A stretch of DNA of 64,000 nucleotides from JALORV01 sp963766365 (GTDB lineage: Bacteria > Pseudomonadota > Gammaproteobacteria > Burkholderiales > Burkholderiaceae_F). The notes under the pieces are model-generated. The model did not search any database, was not told the DNA's origin, and saw only the letters and a list, made by a program, of their open reading frames with translations. Shown one piece after another: positions 17,462 to 25,817 of the stretch. The position numbers and the translations under genes are program-made. The stretch covers positions 219,654-283,653 of the forward strand of contig CAVXZK010000010.1 of NCBI GenBank assembly GCA_963766365.1, in the 5' to 3' direction. Every line of letters starts with the position of its first letter. Position 1 is the first letter of the stretch.

Positions 17462-18403
17462 TCACCGCACTCCTCCGCGACTCGGTGGTCCGTTCATCAG
17501 CAACGCCAGCACCAGCGTCAGCGTCGGCAGCAGCGCCACTTCGATGACCACGATCAGCGGCTTGGCCCAGCCGTCGGGGTAGGCCAGAAAGGCCCCGGCC
17601 GTCGCGAGGCCCAGCACGCCAACGGCGATGAAGGCCAGCGGCCCGATGACGATGCCGGCACGCAGGCCGCGGTGATCAATGCGTGGCGAGTCGGCCAACC
17701 CGGCCATCTGCACCAGCATCCACATCGCCGCCAGGATGGTGGCGGCCTGGAACTTGCCGCCCGGATGATCGGCGCCGGCCCAGAACAGATAGATGCCGAT
17801 GACGACGCCCAGCGGCGGCAGCAGCCGCGCCAGGTAGGCCAGGATGCCGTCGGGGTCGGCCTGGTAGCGCGGCCCCGGGCGGCCGCCCCAGGCGCGGTCG
17901 GGCGCGAAGGACCACACCCCGATCAGCGCGATGACCAGCACGATCGCCTCCAGCAGCGTGTCCAGCGCGCGGAAGGCCAGCAGCACGCCGGTGATCGGGT
18001 TGGCCACGCCGGTGGCGGGCAGGTTGGGCACCACCAGCGGCGCGAGCGTGGGCACCGGCTCGGGCAGCATCAGCACGCCGAGCACCAGCGCGGCCGTGAC
18101 GCCCAGGGCCAGCAGCGCGGCGACGGCGCGAGTGCCAGCCCCGGCGCCTTCGGCAGCGGTGAGGCTTTCCGTGCCGCGCAGCCGGCCCACCGCGCCCAGC
18201 AGCAGCGCGCCGGTCAGGCCGCCGCCGATGGCCGCTTCGGTCAGCGCCACGTCGATGCCGGCCAGGCGCACCCATACCAGCGCCAACAGCAGCCCATAGA
18301 CCACGAAGCCGGCCACGGCCAGGAAGGCATCGCGCGCGACCACGGTCCACAGCGCCAGCCACAGCAGCAGCAACACGACGGCCCCGCTGGCGGCGGTCGT
18401 CAT
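17462..18403 (-). CDS. mrpB: Fused MbhD/MbhE (MrpA C-terminal) and MrpB subunit
   Basis: 313 residues from the ATG at 18403, overlapping the mrpG stop. Three family blocks are joined. First a DUF4040/MbhD segment (FLAVAGFVVYGLLLALVWV, then GIDVALTEAAIGGGLTGALL). Second an MbhE segment (NPITGVLLAFRALDTLLEAI). Third MrpB/MnhB (LLPPLGVVIGIYLFWAGAD, HPGGKFQAATILAAMW). In Bacillus-type Mrp systems the first two are the C-terminus of MrpA; here they stand without the large NuoL-like N-terminal part of MrpA. About nine membrane helices. This organisation is closer to Mbh/Mrp modules described in archaea and Thermotogales than to the seven-gene mrpABCDEFG operon. Confidence 0.8.
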   Translation of the reverse strand: MTTAASGAVVLLLLWLALWTVVARDAFLAVAGFVVYGLLLALVWVRLAGIDVALTEAAIGGGLTGALLLGAVGRLRGTESLTAAEGAGAGTRAVAALLALGVTAALVLGVLMLPEPVPTLAPLVVPNLPATGVANPITGVLLAFRALDTLLEAIVLVIALIGVWSFAPDRAWGGRPGPRYQADPDGILAYLARLLPPLGVVIGIYLFWAGADHPGGKFQAATILAAMWMLVQMAGLADSPRIDHRGLRAGIVIGPLAFIAVGVLGLATAGAFLAYPDGWAKPLIVVIEVALLPTLTLVLALLMNGPPSRGGVR

Positions 18404-18693
18404 GGCCGTGTTTCCTTGCGCCGCGCCGAGCGGGCGATCAGCTGCGACACCGCGGCGCTGGACAGCATCACCAGCAGCCACACCAGCACCAGCTTCAGCC
18501 CCATCAGCACGCTCGCCACCTGCGGCAACAGACCGATGACGACCAGCACCAGGCCCAGGTTGTCTGCCTTGGTCAGCGCATGCAGCCGGGTGTAGGCGTC
18601 GGGGAAGCGCAGCAGCCCCACCGTGCCGGCCAGGTAGAAGAAGGCACCGGCGACGATGGCGACGATGCTGAAGGCGTCGAGCAGGAGCCTCAC
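18400..18693 (-). CDS. mrpG: Mrp/Mnh-type cation:proton antiporter subunit G
   Basis: 97 residues with three hydrophobic helices. GAFFYLAGTVGLLRFPDAYTRLHALTKADNLG is the MrpG signature region (RFPDxYxRLHAxTKA...LG). It overlaps mrpF upstream (start 4 bases inside) and the fused A'/B gene downstream by ATGA-type junctions, so expression is coupled. Small membrane subunit of the antiporter. Confidence 0.9.
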   Translation of the reverse strand: MRLLLDAFSIVAIVAGAFFYLAGTVGLLRFPDAYTRLHALTKADNLGLVLVVIGLLPQVASVLMGLKLVLVWLLVMLSSAAVSQLIARSARRKETRP

Positions 18694-18977
18694 CCTGCGT
18701 CCTCCTCGTCACTGGCCGGCTGGTCCTGGCGCATCGCGAACTTGACGAAGGCGATTGAGGCGAAGGCGCTTAGGAGCGCCAGTGTCAGCGCGACATCGAA
18801 CACCGCGCTCTCGCCGGAGGCCGCGCCGAACAACAGCAGTGCGCCGACGGCGCCGGAGCCCAGCAGTTGCGCGGCCATCATGCGGTCGGCCCGCCCCGGG
18901 CCGCGCGCCACGCGCACCAGCCCGAGCGCGACCATCAGCACGACGAAGGCGCCGGCCGACTGCAGGAAGTCAGCCAT
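18690..18977 (-). CDS. mrpF: Mrp/Mnh-type cation:proton antiporter subunit F
   Basis: 95 residues, three helices. LVRVARGPGRADRMMAAQLLG is the MrpF motif (RxxRGPxxxDRxxA), followed by VALTLALLSAFASIAFVKF. Overlaps mrpE (8 bases) and mrpG (4 bases). Small membrane subunit. Confidence 0.9.
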   Translation of the reverse strand: MADFLQSAGAFVVLMVALGLVRVARGPGRADRMMAAQLLGSGAVGALLLFGAASGESAVFDVALTLALLSAFASIAFVKFAMRQDQPASDEEDAG

Positions 18978-19464
18978 CGCGCCGCTCCCCCTGCAGCGCC
19001 GGCGTATAGGCGCCCTCTTCGGCCGCCAGCTGCTCGGCCACCGGCTGGCGCGTGTCGAGGCAGTGATACTCGATGTGCCGCGGCCCTTCGTCGCTGGGCA
19101 CGGTGCCCGGCATCAGGCTGGAAATGAGCTCGAAGGCATTGCGCGCCGAGCCGGGCGACAGCTGCGTGCGGTACTCGACGAAACCAGGCTGCAGATCCAG
19201 TCGCGGCGCGAAGGCGCGGCGTGCGACATCGAAACCCGCCACCAGCGACTGCCACAGGAAGCGCGGCAGCAACATGAGCAGCCCGCCCAGGCGCACGCGG
19301 CCCCGGCTGGGTGGCAGCAGCTTCACGCTGACCCAGGCCGCCGCGACACTGGCCAGCACGCCCACCACCAGGTTGCCGGGCTTGATGCTGCCGTCGACGA
19401 CGAACCAGACACCGAAGTACAGCAGCGTGCGCAGCGCCAGCACCCGGCCGCCACCCGCGCTCAT
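18970..19464 (-). CDS. mrpE: Mrp/Mnh-type cation:proton antiporter subunit E
   Basis: 164 residues from the ATG at 19464, which overlaps the stop of the preceding gene (ATGA); the frame's upstream extension is unrelated. Two N-terminal helices, then a soluble part with the MrpE elements KPGNLVVGVLAS, RFLWQSLVAGFDVARRAF, PGFVEYRTQL and SSLMPGTVPS. MrpE is needed for full antiport in other systems. First gene of the antiporter block, directly coupled to the membrane protein behind the RND pump. Confidence 0.9.
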   Translation of the reverse strand: MSAGGGRVLALRTLLYFGVWFVVDGSIKPGNLVVGVLASVAAAWVSVKLLPPSRGRVRLGGLLMLLPRFLWQSLVAGFDVARRAFAPRLDLQPGFVEYRTQLSPGSARNAFELISSLMPGTVPSDEGPRHIEYHCLDTRQPVAEQLAAEEGAYTPALQGERRDG

Positions 19465-20024
19465 CCCGCGCTCCCCGCGGCGGCGTCGGCCCCGCTCAGG
19501 CTCACCGGCATCGCTGCCAGCCGATCGAACAAACGGGCGTCGGCGCGGATCGGCCACCAGTCATAGAGAAAGATCTCCATCGGCCGCCACAGCGCGACCC
19601 AGCCGCCGATGATCAGGCTCTCGCTCACCAGCCAGGCGTAGCCCTCGTGATCGATCAGTCCGCCGAGCCAGTTCGCGAGCGCGATCGCGCCGGCCAGGAA
19701 GGCCACGCCGATGACCAAACTCACCCGACCAGTGCGGAACAGCCGGCTCAGTTCGCGACGCTTGCCGGCGGCCCGGCGCTCGAAGTACTCGTGCACCGCG
19801 TTGCCCAGCATCGCCACGGTCGTTTCGCTGGCCTTCTCGCGTCCGAGTTGCACCAGTAGCGCGAAGGACGCATCGGCAGGCGCCTCGCGGGCACTGTCGA
19901 CGATGTACTCGGCTGCGTTCGGGTCGAGGTCGCGCTCCCGAAAAGGCGCCGGGTCCAGCGAGTCGAACAGCTGCCGCAGCTCAGCCACGTACAGCCGCAA
20001 CGCGGTTGCGGCCGAACTCGTCAT
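19461..20024 (-). CDS. Unknown membrane protein between RND pump and Mrp antiporter
   Basis: 187 residues from the ATG at 20024. The N-terminal half is soluble and mostly helical (RLYVAELRQLFDSLDPAPF, EYIVDSAREAPADASFALLV); the C-terminal half has two helices (VSLVIGVAFLAGAIALANWL and YAWLVSESLIIGGWVALWRP) and ends EIFLYDWWPIRADARLFDRL. I do not recognise a characterised family. Its start overlaps the RND gene's stop, and its stop overlaps the mrpE start, both by four bases, so it physically and translationally bridges the two systems. Inner-membrane, function unknown; a role coupling pump and antiporter is a guess from position. Confidence 0.75.
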   Translation of the reverse strand: MTSSAATALRLYVAELRQLFDSLDPAPFRERDLDPNAAEYIVDSAREAPADASFALLVQLGREKASETTVAMLGNAVHEYFERRAAGKRRELSRLFRTGRVSLVIGVAFLAGAIALANWLGGLIDHEGYAWLVSESLIIGGWVALWRPMEIFLYDWWPIRADARLFDRLAAMPVSLSGADAAAGSAG

Positions 20025-23000
20025 GCCGACTTCTCCGCGGCGGCCGGTGCGAGGATCGCGTCCTCCTTGCCGAAGACCGCCATGTACATCGTGGGCAGGA
20101 CCACCAGCGTCAGCACCGTGGCCACCAGCAGGCCGCCCATGATGGCGAAGGCCATCGGGCCCCAGAACACAGTGGGGGCGATCGGCAGCAGGCCGAGCAC
20201 GGTGGACATCGCGGCCAGCATCATCGGCCGGAAGCGATTGGTGGCGCAGTTGAGCACCGCGTCGCGCACGCCGCGGCCGGTGGCTCGCTCCTCCTCGATA
20301 CTCACGATCAGGATCACCGCGTTCTTGGCAATCATGCCGATCAGCGCCAGGATGCCCAGGATGGCCACGAAGCCCAGCGGCCGGTTGAACACGAGCAGGG
20401 TCAAGACCACGCCGATCAGCCCCAGCGGCATGATCGCCACCACCATCGCCAGGCGGCGGAAGCTGACCAGCATGAACATCATCGCCAGCAGCATCAGCAC
20501 GATCATCAGCGGCACCACCGCGAACACCGAAGCCTGCGAGACCTGGCTTTCCTCGAACAGGCCGCCGGTCTCGACCTTGTAGGGCTTGGGCAGCTTGGCG
20601 CTGAACTCGGCAATCTTCGGCGCCAGCGCCTCGACCACGCTGTCGGGCAGCACGCCGCGGTTGACGTCGGCGCGCACCGTCAGCGTCGGCACGCGGTTGC
20701 GGCGCCACACCAGCGGGAACTCCTGCTCCTCGGCGATAGTGGCGAACTGCTTCAGCGGCACCATGCGTCCGCTGGGCGTGGGCACCTGCAGCGACGCCAG
20801 CGTCTCAAACGACGCGCGCTCGGCATCGGTGGCGCGCACCACTGCATTGACGAGGTAGATGTCGTCGCGAACCTGCGTCACCGGCGTGCCGGAGATGGCG
20901 GCGTTGAGCACGCCCGCGATCGCGGCTGAACTCACGCCCAGCTGCCGCGCCTCGTCCTGGTTGATCTTGACGCGCAGCTGGCGCGCCGGCTCCATCCAGT
21001 CGAAGTGCACGTGCCGCGTGCGCGTGTCGGTGCCGACCACGTTAGCCAGCTCCAGCGAAAGCCGCCGCACCTCGTCCTTGTCCGGGCCGGACACACGGTA
21101 CTGCAGCGGCCAGCCCACCGGCGGGCCCAGCTCGAGCGGCGAGACGCGCGCGACGATCTCGGGGAACTGCTCGGCCAGCACCTTCTCCAGCTTGTCGTGC
21201 AACCGTTCGCGCGCCTCGAGGTTCTTGGCGACGACGACGAACTGGCCGAAGAACGGGTTGGCCAGCTGCACGTCCAGGGTCAGGATGAAGCGGATCGCAC
21301 CCCGACCGACGTAGCTGCTGAAGTGATCGACGTCAGGGTCGGTTTTCAGAAATTCTTCCAGCCGCTTGACCTCCTGCTCTGTTGCGAAGATCGAAACGTT
21401 CTGGCGCAGCGTCAGATTCACCGTCAACTCGGGGCGATCGCTGGAGGGGAAGAACTGCCGGGACACGTGGCTCGACAAATACACCGCGGCTACGAAGGCC
21501 GCGAGCGTGACGCCGATCGTCACCCACTTGATGCGGATCGCGCCCTGCAGCAGGGCCGTGTAGGCCAGCACCAGCTTGCCGGGCCTGGGCTCGGTCTCCT
21601 GCTTCTTCGGGGGCTTGAGCAGCACCTTGCCGATCAAGGGCGCAAAGATCACCGCCACCAGCCAGCTGACGATCAGTGAGATGGCGACCACCGAGAAGAT
21701 CGAGAACGTGTACTCGCCGGCCGAGCTCTTGGCGAAGCCGATGGGCACGAAGCTCGCAATCGTGACCAGCGTGCCGATCAGCATCGGCGCGGCCAGCGTG
21801 CGGTAGGCGAAGGTCGCGGCCTGGTCCGGGCTGTCGCCGGCGCCCAGCCGGCGCAGCATGGCGTCCACCGTGGTCATCGCATCGTCGACCAGCATCCCGA
21901 GCGCGATGATCAGCGCGCCCAGCGAAATGCGGTGCAGGTCGATGTGGACCACGTTCATGACCGCGAAGACGATGGCCATGGTCAGCGGGATCGCCAGCGC
22001 CACCACGGTGCCCGGGCGCACGCCAAGGCTGACGAAGCTGCACGCCAGGATGATGACGATCGCCTGCCACAGCGAGGTCATGAAGTCGCTGATCGCGTGA
22101 TCGACGGTGACCGCCTGGTCCGCCACGAGGATCGTCTCGATGCCCACAGGCAGATTGGAGACGATCTCTGCGATCTGCTTGCGCAGGTTGTCGCCGAGGG
22201 CGAGGATGTCGCCGGCGTCACGCATGGCGATGGCCAGGCCGATGGCCGGCTTCCCGTTGACGCGGAACATCGGCTGCGGCGGGTCGGTGAAGCCGCGGCG
22301 CACCTTGGCGATGTCGCCCAGACGGAAGATGCGGTCGCCCGAGACGATGTTCACCGCCTCGATGTCGCGCTCGTTGTCGAAGGCCCCGGTCACGCGCAGG
22401 AACACCCGCTCCTGCTCACCCTGCATGGTGCCAGCCGGCCGCACCAGGTTCTGCGCCTGCAGCGTGGCGATGATCTGGTTCAGGTTCAGCCGCAGGCCAG
22501 CCAGCCGTTCCATCGAGAACTCGATGTAGATCTGCTCGTCCTGCGCGCCCAGCACCTCAATCTTCGAGACGTCGGGCACCTGCAGCAGCCGCGAGCGCGC
22601 CTCCTCGACGTGGTCGCGCAGTTCGCGGAAGCTGAAGCCGTCAGCGGTAAACGCGTAGATGATGCCGAAGGTGTCGCCGAAGTCGTCGTTGAGGAAGGGG
22701 CCGATCACGCCCTGCGGCAGCGTGTGGCGCATGTCGCCGATGTTCTTGCGCACCTGGTACCAGATGTCGGGCACCTTGGCCGGCGGCGTCGACTGCTTCA
22801 GGTCGACGAATATCGTGGTCTGGCCGGCGACGGTGTAGCTGCGCAGGCGGTCGAGGTAGTCGGTCTCCTGCAGCGTACGCTCGAGCCGCTCGGTCACCTG
22901 CTTCATGGTCTCTTCCGCAGTGGCGCCGGGCCAGACGGCCGCGACGACCATTGTGCGCACGGTGAAGGCCGGATCCTCGCCGCGGCCCAGCTTCAGGAAG

Positions 23001-23092
23001 GACATGACCCCGGCCACCACGGCCAGGATCATCAGGAAGACGACCAGCGAGCGCTTCTTCAGCGCCCATTCCGACAGATTCGGGCCGATCAC
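20021..23092 (-). CDS. RND efflux pump inner-membrane permease
   Basis: 1023 residues, the full length of RND transporters, with twelve membrane segments in two halves (first at about 14-30, last ending near 1005). Helix 4 carries GMLVDDAMTTVDAMLRRLG, the paired aspartates of the proton relay; the periplasmic part starts DPAFTVRTMVVAAVWPGATAEE, a pattern of AcrB-like pumps of the hydrophobe/amphiphile type. Acts with the adjacent adaptor (4-base overlap upstream) and an outer membrane channel. Substrate is unknown. The closing residues overlap the next small membrane protein gene, so the pump is co-translated with the Mrp block. Confidence 0.9.
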   Translation of the reverse strand: MIGPNLSEWALKKRSLVVFLMILAVVAGVMSFLKLGRGEDPAFTVRTMVVAAVWPGATAEETMKQVTERLERTLQETDYLDRLRSYTVAGQTTIFVDLKQSTPPAKVPDIWYQVRKNIGDMRHTLPQGVIGPFLNDDFGDTFGIIYAFTADGFSFRELRDHVEEARSRLLQVPDVSKIEVLGAQDEQIYIEFSMERLAGLRLNLNQIIATLQAQNLVRPAGTMQGEQERVFLRVTGAFDNERDIEAVNIVSGDRIFRLGDIAKVRRGFTDPPQPMFRVNGKPAIGLAIAMRDAGDILALGDNLRKQIAEIVSNLPVGIETILVADQAVTVDHAISDFMTSLWQAIVIILACSFVSLGVRPGTVVALAIPLTMAIVFAVMNVVHIDLHRISLGALIIALGMLVDDAMTTVDAMLRRLGAGDSPDQAATFAYRTLAAPMLIGTLVTIASFVPIGFAKSSAGEYTFSIFSVVAISLIVSWLVAVIFAPLIGKVLLKPPKKQETEPRPGKLVLAYTALLQGAIRIKWVTIGVTLAAFVAAVYLSSHVSRQFFPSSDRPELTVNLTLRQNVSIFATEQEVKRLEEFLKTDPDVDHFSSYVGRGAIRFILTLDVQLANPFFGQFVVVAKNLEARERLHDKLEKVLAEQFPEIVARVSPLELGPPVGWPLQYRVSGPDKDEVRRLSLELANVVGTDTRTRHVHFDWMEPARQLRVKINQDEARQLGVSSAAIAGVLNAAISGTPVTQVRDDIYLVNAVVRATDAERASFETLASLQVPTPSGRMVPLKQFATIAEEQEFPLVWRRNRVPTLTVRADVNRGVLPDSVVEALAPKIAEFSAKLPKPYKVETGGLFEESQVSQASVFAVVPLMIVLMLLAMMFMLVSFRRLAMVVAIMPLGLIGVVLTLLVFNRPLGFVAILGILALIGMIAKNAVILIVSIEEERATGRGVRDAVLNCATNRFRPMMLAAMSTVLGLLPIAPTVFWGPMAFAIMGGLLVATVLTLVVLPTMYMAVFGKEDAILAPAAAEKSA

Positions 23093-24192
23093 GATTTGGT
23101 CTCGATCAGGCGGACCTTCTGGCCAGGTCGCAGCGCCTGCACTCCGGCGGTCACGACCACGTCACCGGGGTTCAGGCCGGATTCGACCTGCACCGCGCTC
23201 GCGTCGGACGCCCGGACCGCGATGTTGCGCAGCGCGACCGTGCCCTGCTTCGTGTCGACGACCCACACCGCGGTCTTGCCGTCGGAGCGCACCAGCGCCG
23301 AGGCCGGGATCTGAGCACCGGGAACCGCGTCGAGCTGCATGCGCCCTGTGACCGTGCTGCCCAGGCGCATCATCGGCGGCGGATCGATGATCCGCAGGCG
23401 CACGGCAAAGGTTCCGGTGACCGGGTCCGCACGCGGCGAGACCTCGCGCACCCGGGCCTTGGCGGTGACCTTCGGATCGCTGACGAGCGCCACGGTGATG
23501 TCGGCGTTGCCCCGCGCGCTGTCCTTGATCTGTGCAGGCACGTCGAACACCGCGTCGCGCGCGCCTTCGCGCGCCACCTGGACGATCATGCGTCCGGCCG
23601 ACACGATTTCGCCGGGCTCCGGGCCGCGCGCGGTGACGACGCCGGCGACGTCGGAGACCAGGCGCGTGTAGCCGAGGCGGTTCTGGGCCAGTTCCATCTG
23701 GCCCCTGAGCGCGTCGACCTGCGCTTCGGCCGAGCGCAATGCTGCTTCAGCCTGCTCGTACTGCGCCCGCGACACCGCCGCGTCACTTACCAGGTCGCGC
23801 ATGCGATCGTAGCTGCTGCGCGCTTCGAGCAAACGCGCGTTGGCGCCGGCCACCTGCGCGCGCATCGTCTGCAGGTTGCTTTCCTCGTTCTGCGGGTCGA
23901 GGCGTGCGATCAGCTGCCCGGGCCGGACGTTGTCGCCGATCTCCACAGTGCGCCCGATCAGGCGACCGTCGATGCGAAAAGCCAGATTGATCTCGTTCTG
24001 CGCCTGTACTGTCCCGGTGAGCGACACCGAACCCCCGCTGTCGGCCTTGCCGATCGTCATCGCTCGGACAGGACGAATTTCCGGTGCAGGCGCCTCTGCA
24101 GCGCGCTGGCAGGCTGCCAGGGCCGCAACGAGGGCAACGGCAAGGCCGAGCCGTGTGCGCGGCCGCTGCGTAAGTGGAAGTGTCGTTCGCAT
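23089..24192 (-). CDS. RND efflux periplasmic adaptor (membrane fusion protein)
   Basis: 367 residues. Lipoprotein-type N-terminus (LVAALAACQRAAEAPAP), then SGTVQAQNEINLAFRIDGRL-like lipoyl half-motif, an alpha-helical hairpin (about residues 100-170), the second lipoyl half (YTRLVSDVAGVVTARGPEPGEIV) and a beta-barrel/membrane-proximal part. This is the standard layout of HlyD/AcrA-type adaptors. First gene of the long operon; its stop overlaps the pump start. The start at 24192 has only a weak ribosome site (GAAAGA). Confidence 0.9.
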   Translation of the reverse strand: MRTTLPLTQRPRTRLGLAVALVAALAACQRAAEAPAPEIRPVRAMTIGKADSGGSVSLTGTVQAQNEINLAFRIDGRLIGRTVEIGDNVRPGQLIARLDPQNEESNLQTMRAQVAGANARLLEARSSYDRMRDLVSDAAVSRAQYEQAEAALRSAEAQVDALRGQMELAQNRLGYTRLVSDVAGVVTARGPEPGEIVSAGRMIVQVAREGARDAVFDVPAQIKDSARGNADITVALVSDPKVTAKARVREVSPRADPVTGTFAVRLRIIDPPPMMRLGSTVTGRMQLDAVPGAQIPASALVRSDGKTAVWVVDTKQGTVALRNIAVRASDASAVQVESGLNPGDVVVTAGVQALRPGQKVRLIETKS

Positions 24193-24478
24193 CGGATCAA
24201 TCTTTCAGTGACGGCGCCGCAATCGTAACCGGGCCCTGCAGGGGCTGCCACAGGGTGCGGATGCCCGCGCAGGCGACTGCGACGGTAAGCAAGAGGCTCG
24301 CGATGCTGAACGCCGCGAAGGGCGCATCGACCCAGGTGGCGAAACTTTTTATCGCGTGATAAGGAAAAAGAAGACAGCGGCGCGACTGCGCATCGCCCAG
24401 CGCCGCAGTGGATGAAAACGTGCAGGGTTTGCGGCGCGGGCCGCGGCGCGTCATGAAGCCCGCGCCTGAATGGGCAAT
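24193..24478. promoter_or_regulatory. Leader of the RND-Mrp operon with an inverted repeat
   Basis: Region between the lysR stop and the adaptor start, both on the minus strand. It contains TTATC and GATAA separated by GCGT (24349-24362) in an AT-rich patch (CTTTTTATCGCGTGATAAGG), about 155 bases before the adaptor start. Such short dyads with a T...A core fit a LysR-type site, so the upstream LysR regulator could act here. No promoter hexamers are clear enough to call. Confidence 0.4.
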
Positions 24479-25417
24479 TTAGTGAGCGCGGGCGATTGCG
24501 CGGATCTGCGCGATCAGTTCGCGGGCGATCGGTGTGGTGTCGTGTGACTTGAGCGTGACAGCGGCAATCGGCTTGGGAGCCGCATTCAGCTCGAACGGAA
24601 GCCGGGTCGCGAAGTGAAGACCGGGTGCAAATTCGACCTGCCCGCGCATGCCGAAGGACAGCAGATGGGCATGCAGCATCATGCTGAACTGCAGGTTGAT
24701 CGAGAGGGTCTCGACGAAGTGTCGGGGCACCTTCAGGCCGGCCCGGTCGAGCGTGACGATCACGTGCTCGAAGAAATAGCAGTCAGCGGGCGGCATGACC
24801 CAGCGTTCCTCGAGCAGTTCGTCCCAGGTGACTTTCTTGCGCTTGGCGAGCCGGTGGTCGTTGGCGCAGAGGACGCACAGCTTCTCTTCGAACAGCGAGA
24901 TGGCATCCATGTCGTCGCCCGGCTCGATCAGTGACAGCCGCAGGATGGCCACCTCGATGTCACGCCGGCGCAGCCGGTCGAGCAGTTCGGTCTCGCGCGC
25001 CTCGACGACCGAGATGAAGATGCCAGGGTGCGCCTGCGACAGTCTCCGGACCGCGACGGGGAGGAACGGGATCGCCGGCATCGGCGTGATCCCGATGCGC
25101 AGCGATCCCTGTGCGCCGTGCGATACGAGCGCGAGGTCCTGCGCCGCGCGGCGCAGTTCTTCGAACACCGTGATCGCACGCGGAGCGAACGTCTGGGCCT
25201 GCAGTGTCGGTTGGACGCCGGCGGCATGCCGGTCGAACAATTTCACGCCGAGCAGGTCCTCGAGACTCGCCACAGCCTTGGTAATGGCGGGTTGACTCAG
25301 GTGCAGCACGGCGGCGGCCTTGCGAAAGCTGCGGTGCTCGAGCACGGTGACGAAGACACGCAACTCGCGCATCGTCAGGCGACGCGGCAGGCGATGAATC
25401 AGCTCGTCCGTCTTCAT
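24479..25417 (-). CDS. LysR family transcriptional regulator
   Basis: 312 residues from the ATG at 25417, with GAGGAG 9 bases upstream. The N-terminal helix-turn-helix is clear: RELRVFVTVLEHRSFRKAAAVLHLSQPAITKAVASLE, followed by LGVKLFDRHAAGVQPT. The C-terminal effector domain starts GSLRIGITPMPAIPFLP; its ligand cannot be read. LysR regulators often control neighbouring genes; here the next genes downstream on the same strand are the RND adaptor and pump, 286 bases away. Confidence 0.9.
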   Translation of the reverse strand: MKTDELIHRLPRRLTMRELRVFVTVLEHRSFRKAAAVLHLSQPAITKAVASLEDLLGVKLFDRHAAGVQPTLQAQTFAPRAITVFEELRRAAQDLALVSHGAQGSLRIGITPMPAIPFLPVAVRRLSQAHPGIFISVVEARETELLDRLRRRDIEVAILRLSLIEPGDDMDAISLFEEKLCVLCANDHRLAKRKKVTWDELLEERWVMPPADCYFFEHVIVTLDRAGLKVPRHFVETLSINLQFSMMLHAHLLSFGMRGQVEFAPGLHFATRLPFELNAAPKPIAAVTLKSHDTTPIARELIAQIRAIARAH

Positions 25418-25817
25418 GCGGGCTGCTCCTCGCGGGTAGCCCGTCATGGGGCGGCCCCGAAGTCATCGACGCGACCGCGGCGCTCTGCAAAGACCTGTTG
25501 ACGCAACGCCGCGCGGGCGGCCCATGGCCGGCGGGTCGTGAATGCAGGTGTCATGCGAGCCTTGCTCTATTCGACGTTTGGCCCTAAACAACTTTTCCTG
25601 GGTTTGCCACGGCCTGCCGACGAACCTGGCAAAAAGGGCTGTGAGCATAGACGAACCAGGGCAACAGCGGGACGGGCGTACGAAGTCGCTGCGCCTGTCC
25701 CGCGCAGATCGAGTGTTTTCCGCATACGATCCGCCGCCGCGGGAGCGTTGAAGCGCGCGCATCCGCGCGTTCGCGCCGCGCGACGGCCCCACGCTCTGCG
25801 CAAGAGGACAACTGCCG
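25418..25817. other. Intergenic region between lysR and pldA
   Basis: About 400 bases between divergent genes. No ORF here looks coding and I find no hairpin with a U tract. A more AT-rich patch around 25560-25615 (CTATTCGACGTTTGG, AAACAACTTTTCC) may contain promoter sequence. AGAGGA at 25802-25807 is the probable ribosome site for pldA. Confidence 0.45.

Noticed and set aside
24197..24454. 85-codon minus-strand frame upstream of the RND adaptor with one hydrophobic stretch
   Set aside because: No ribosome site or recognisable similarity, and it covers the presumed operator and leader; kept as non-coding.
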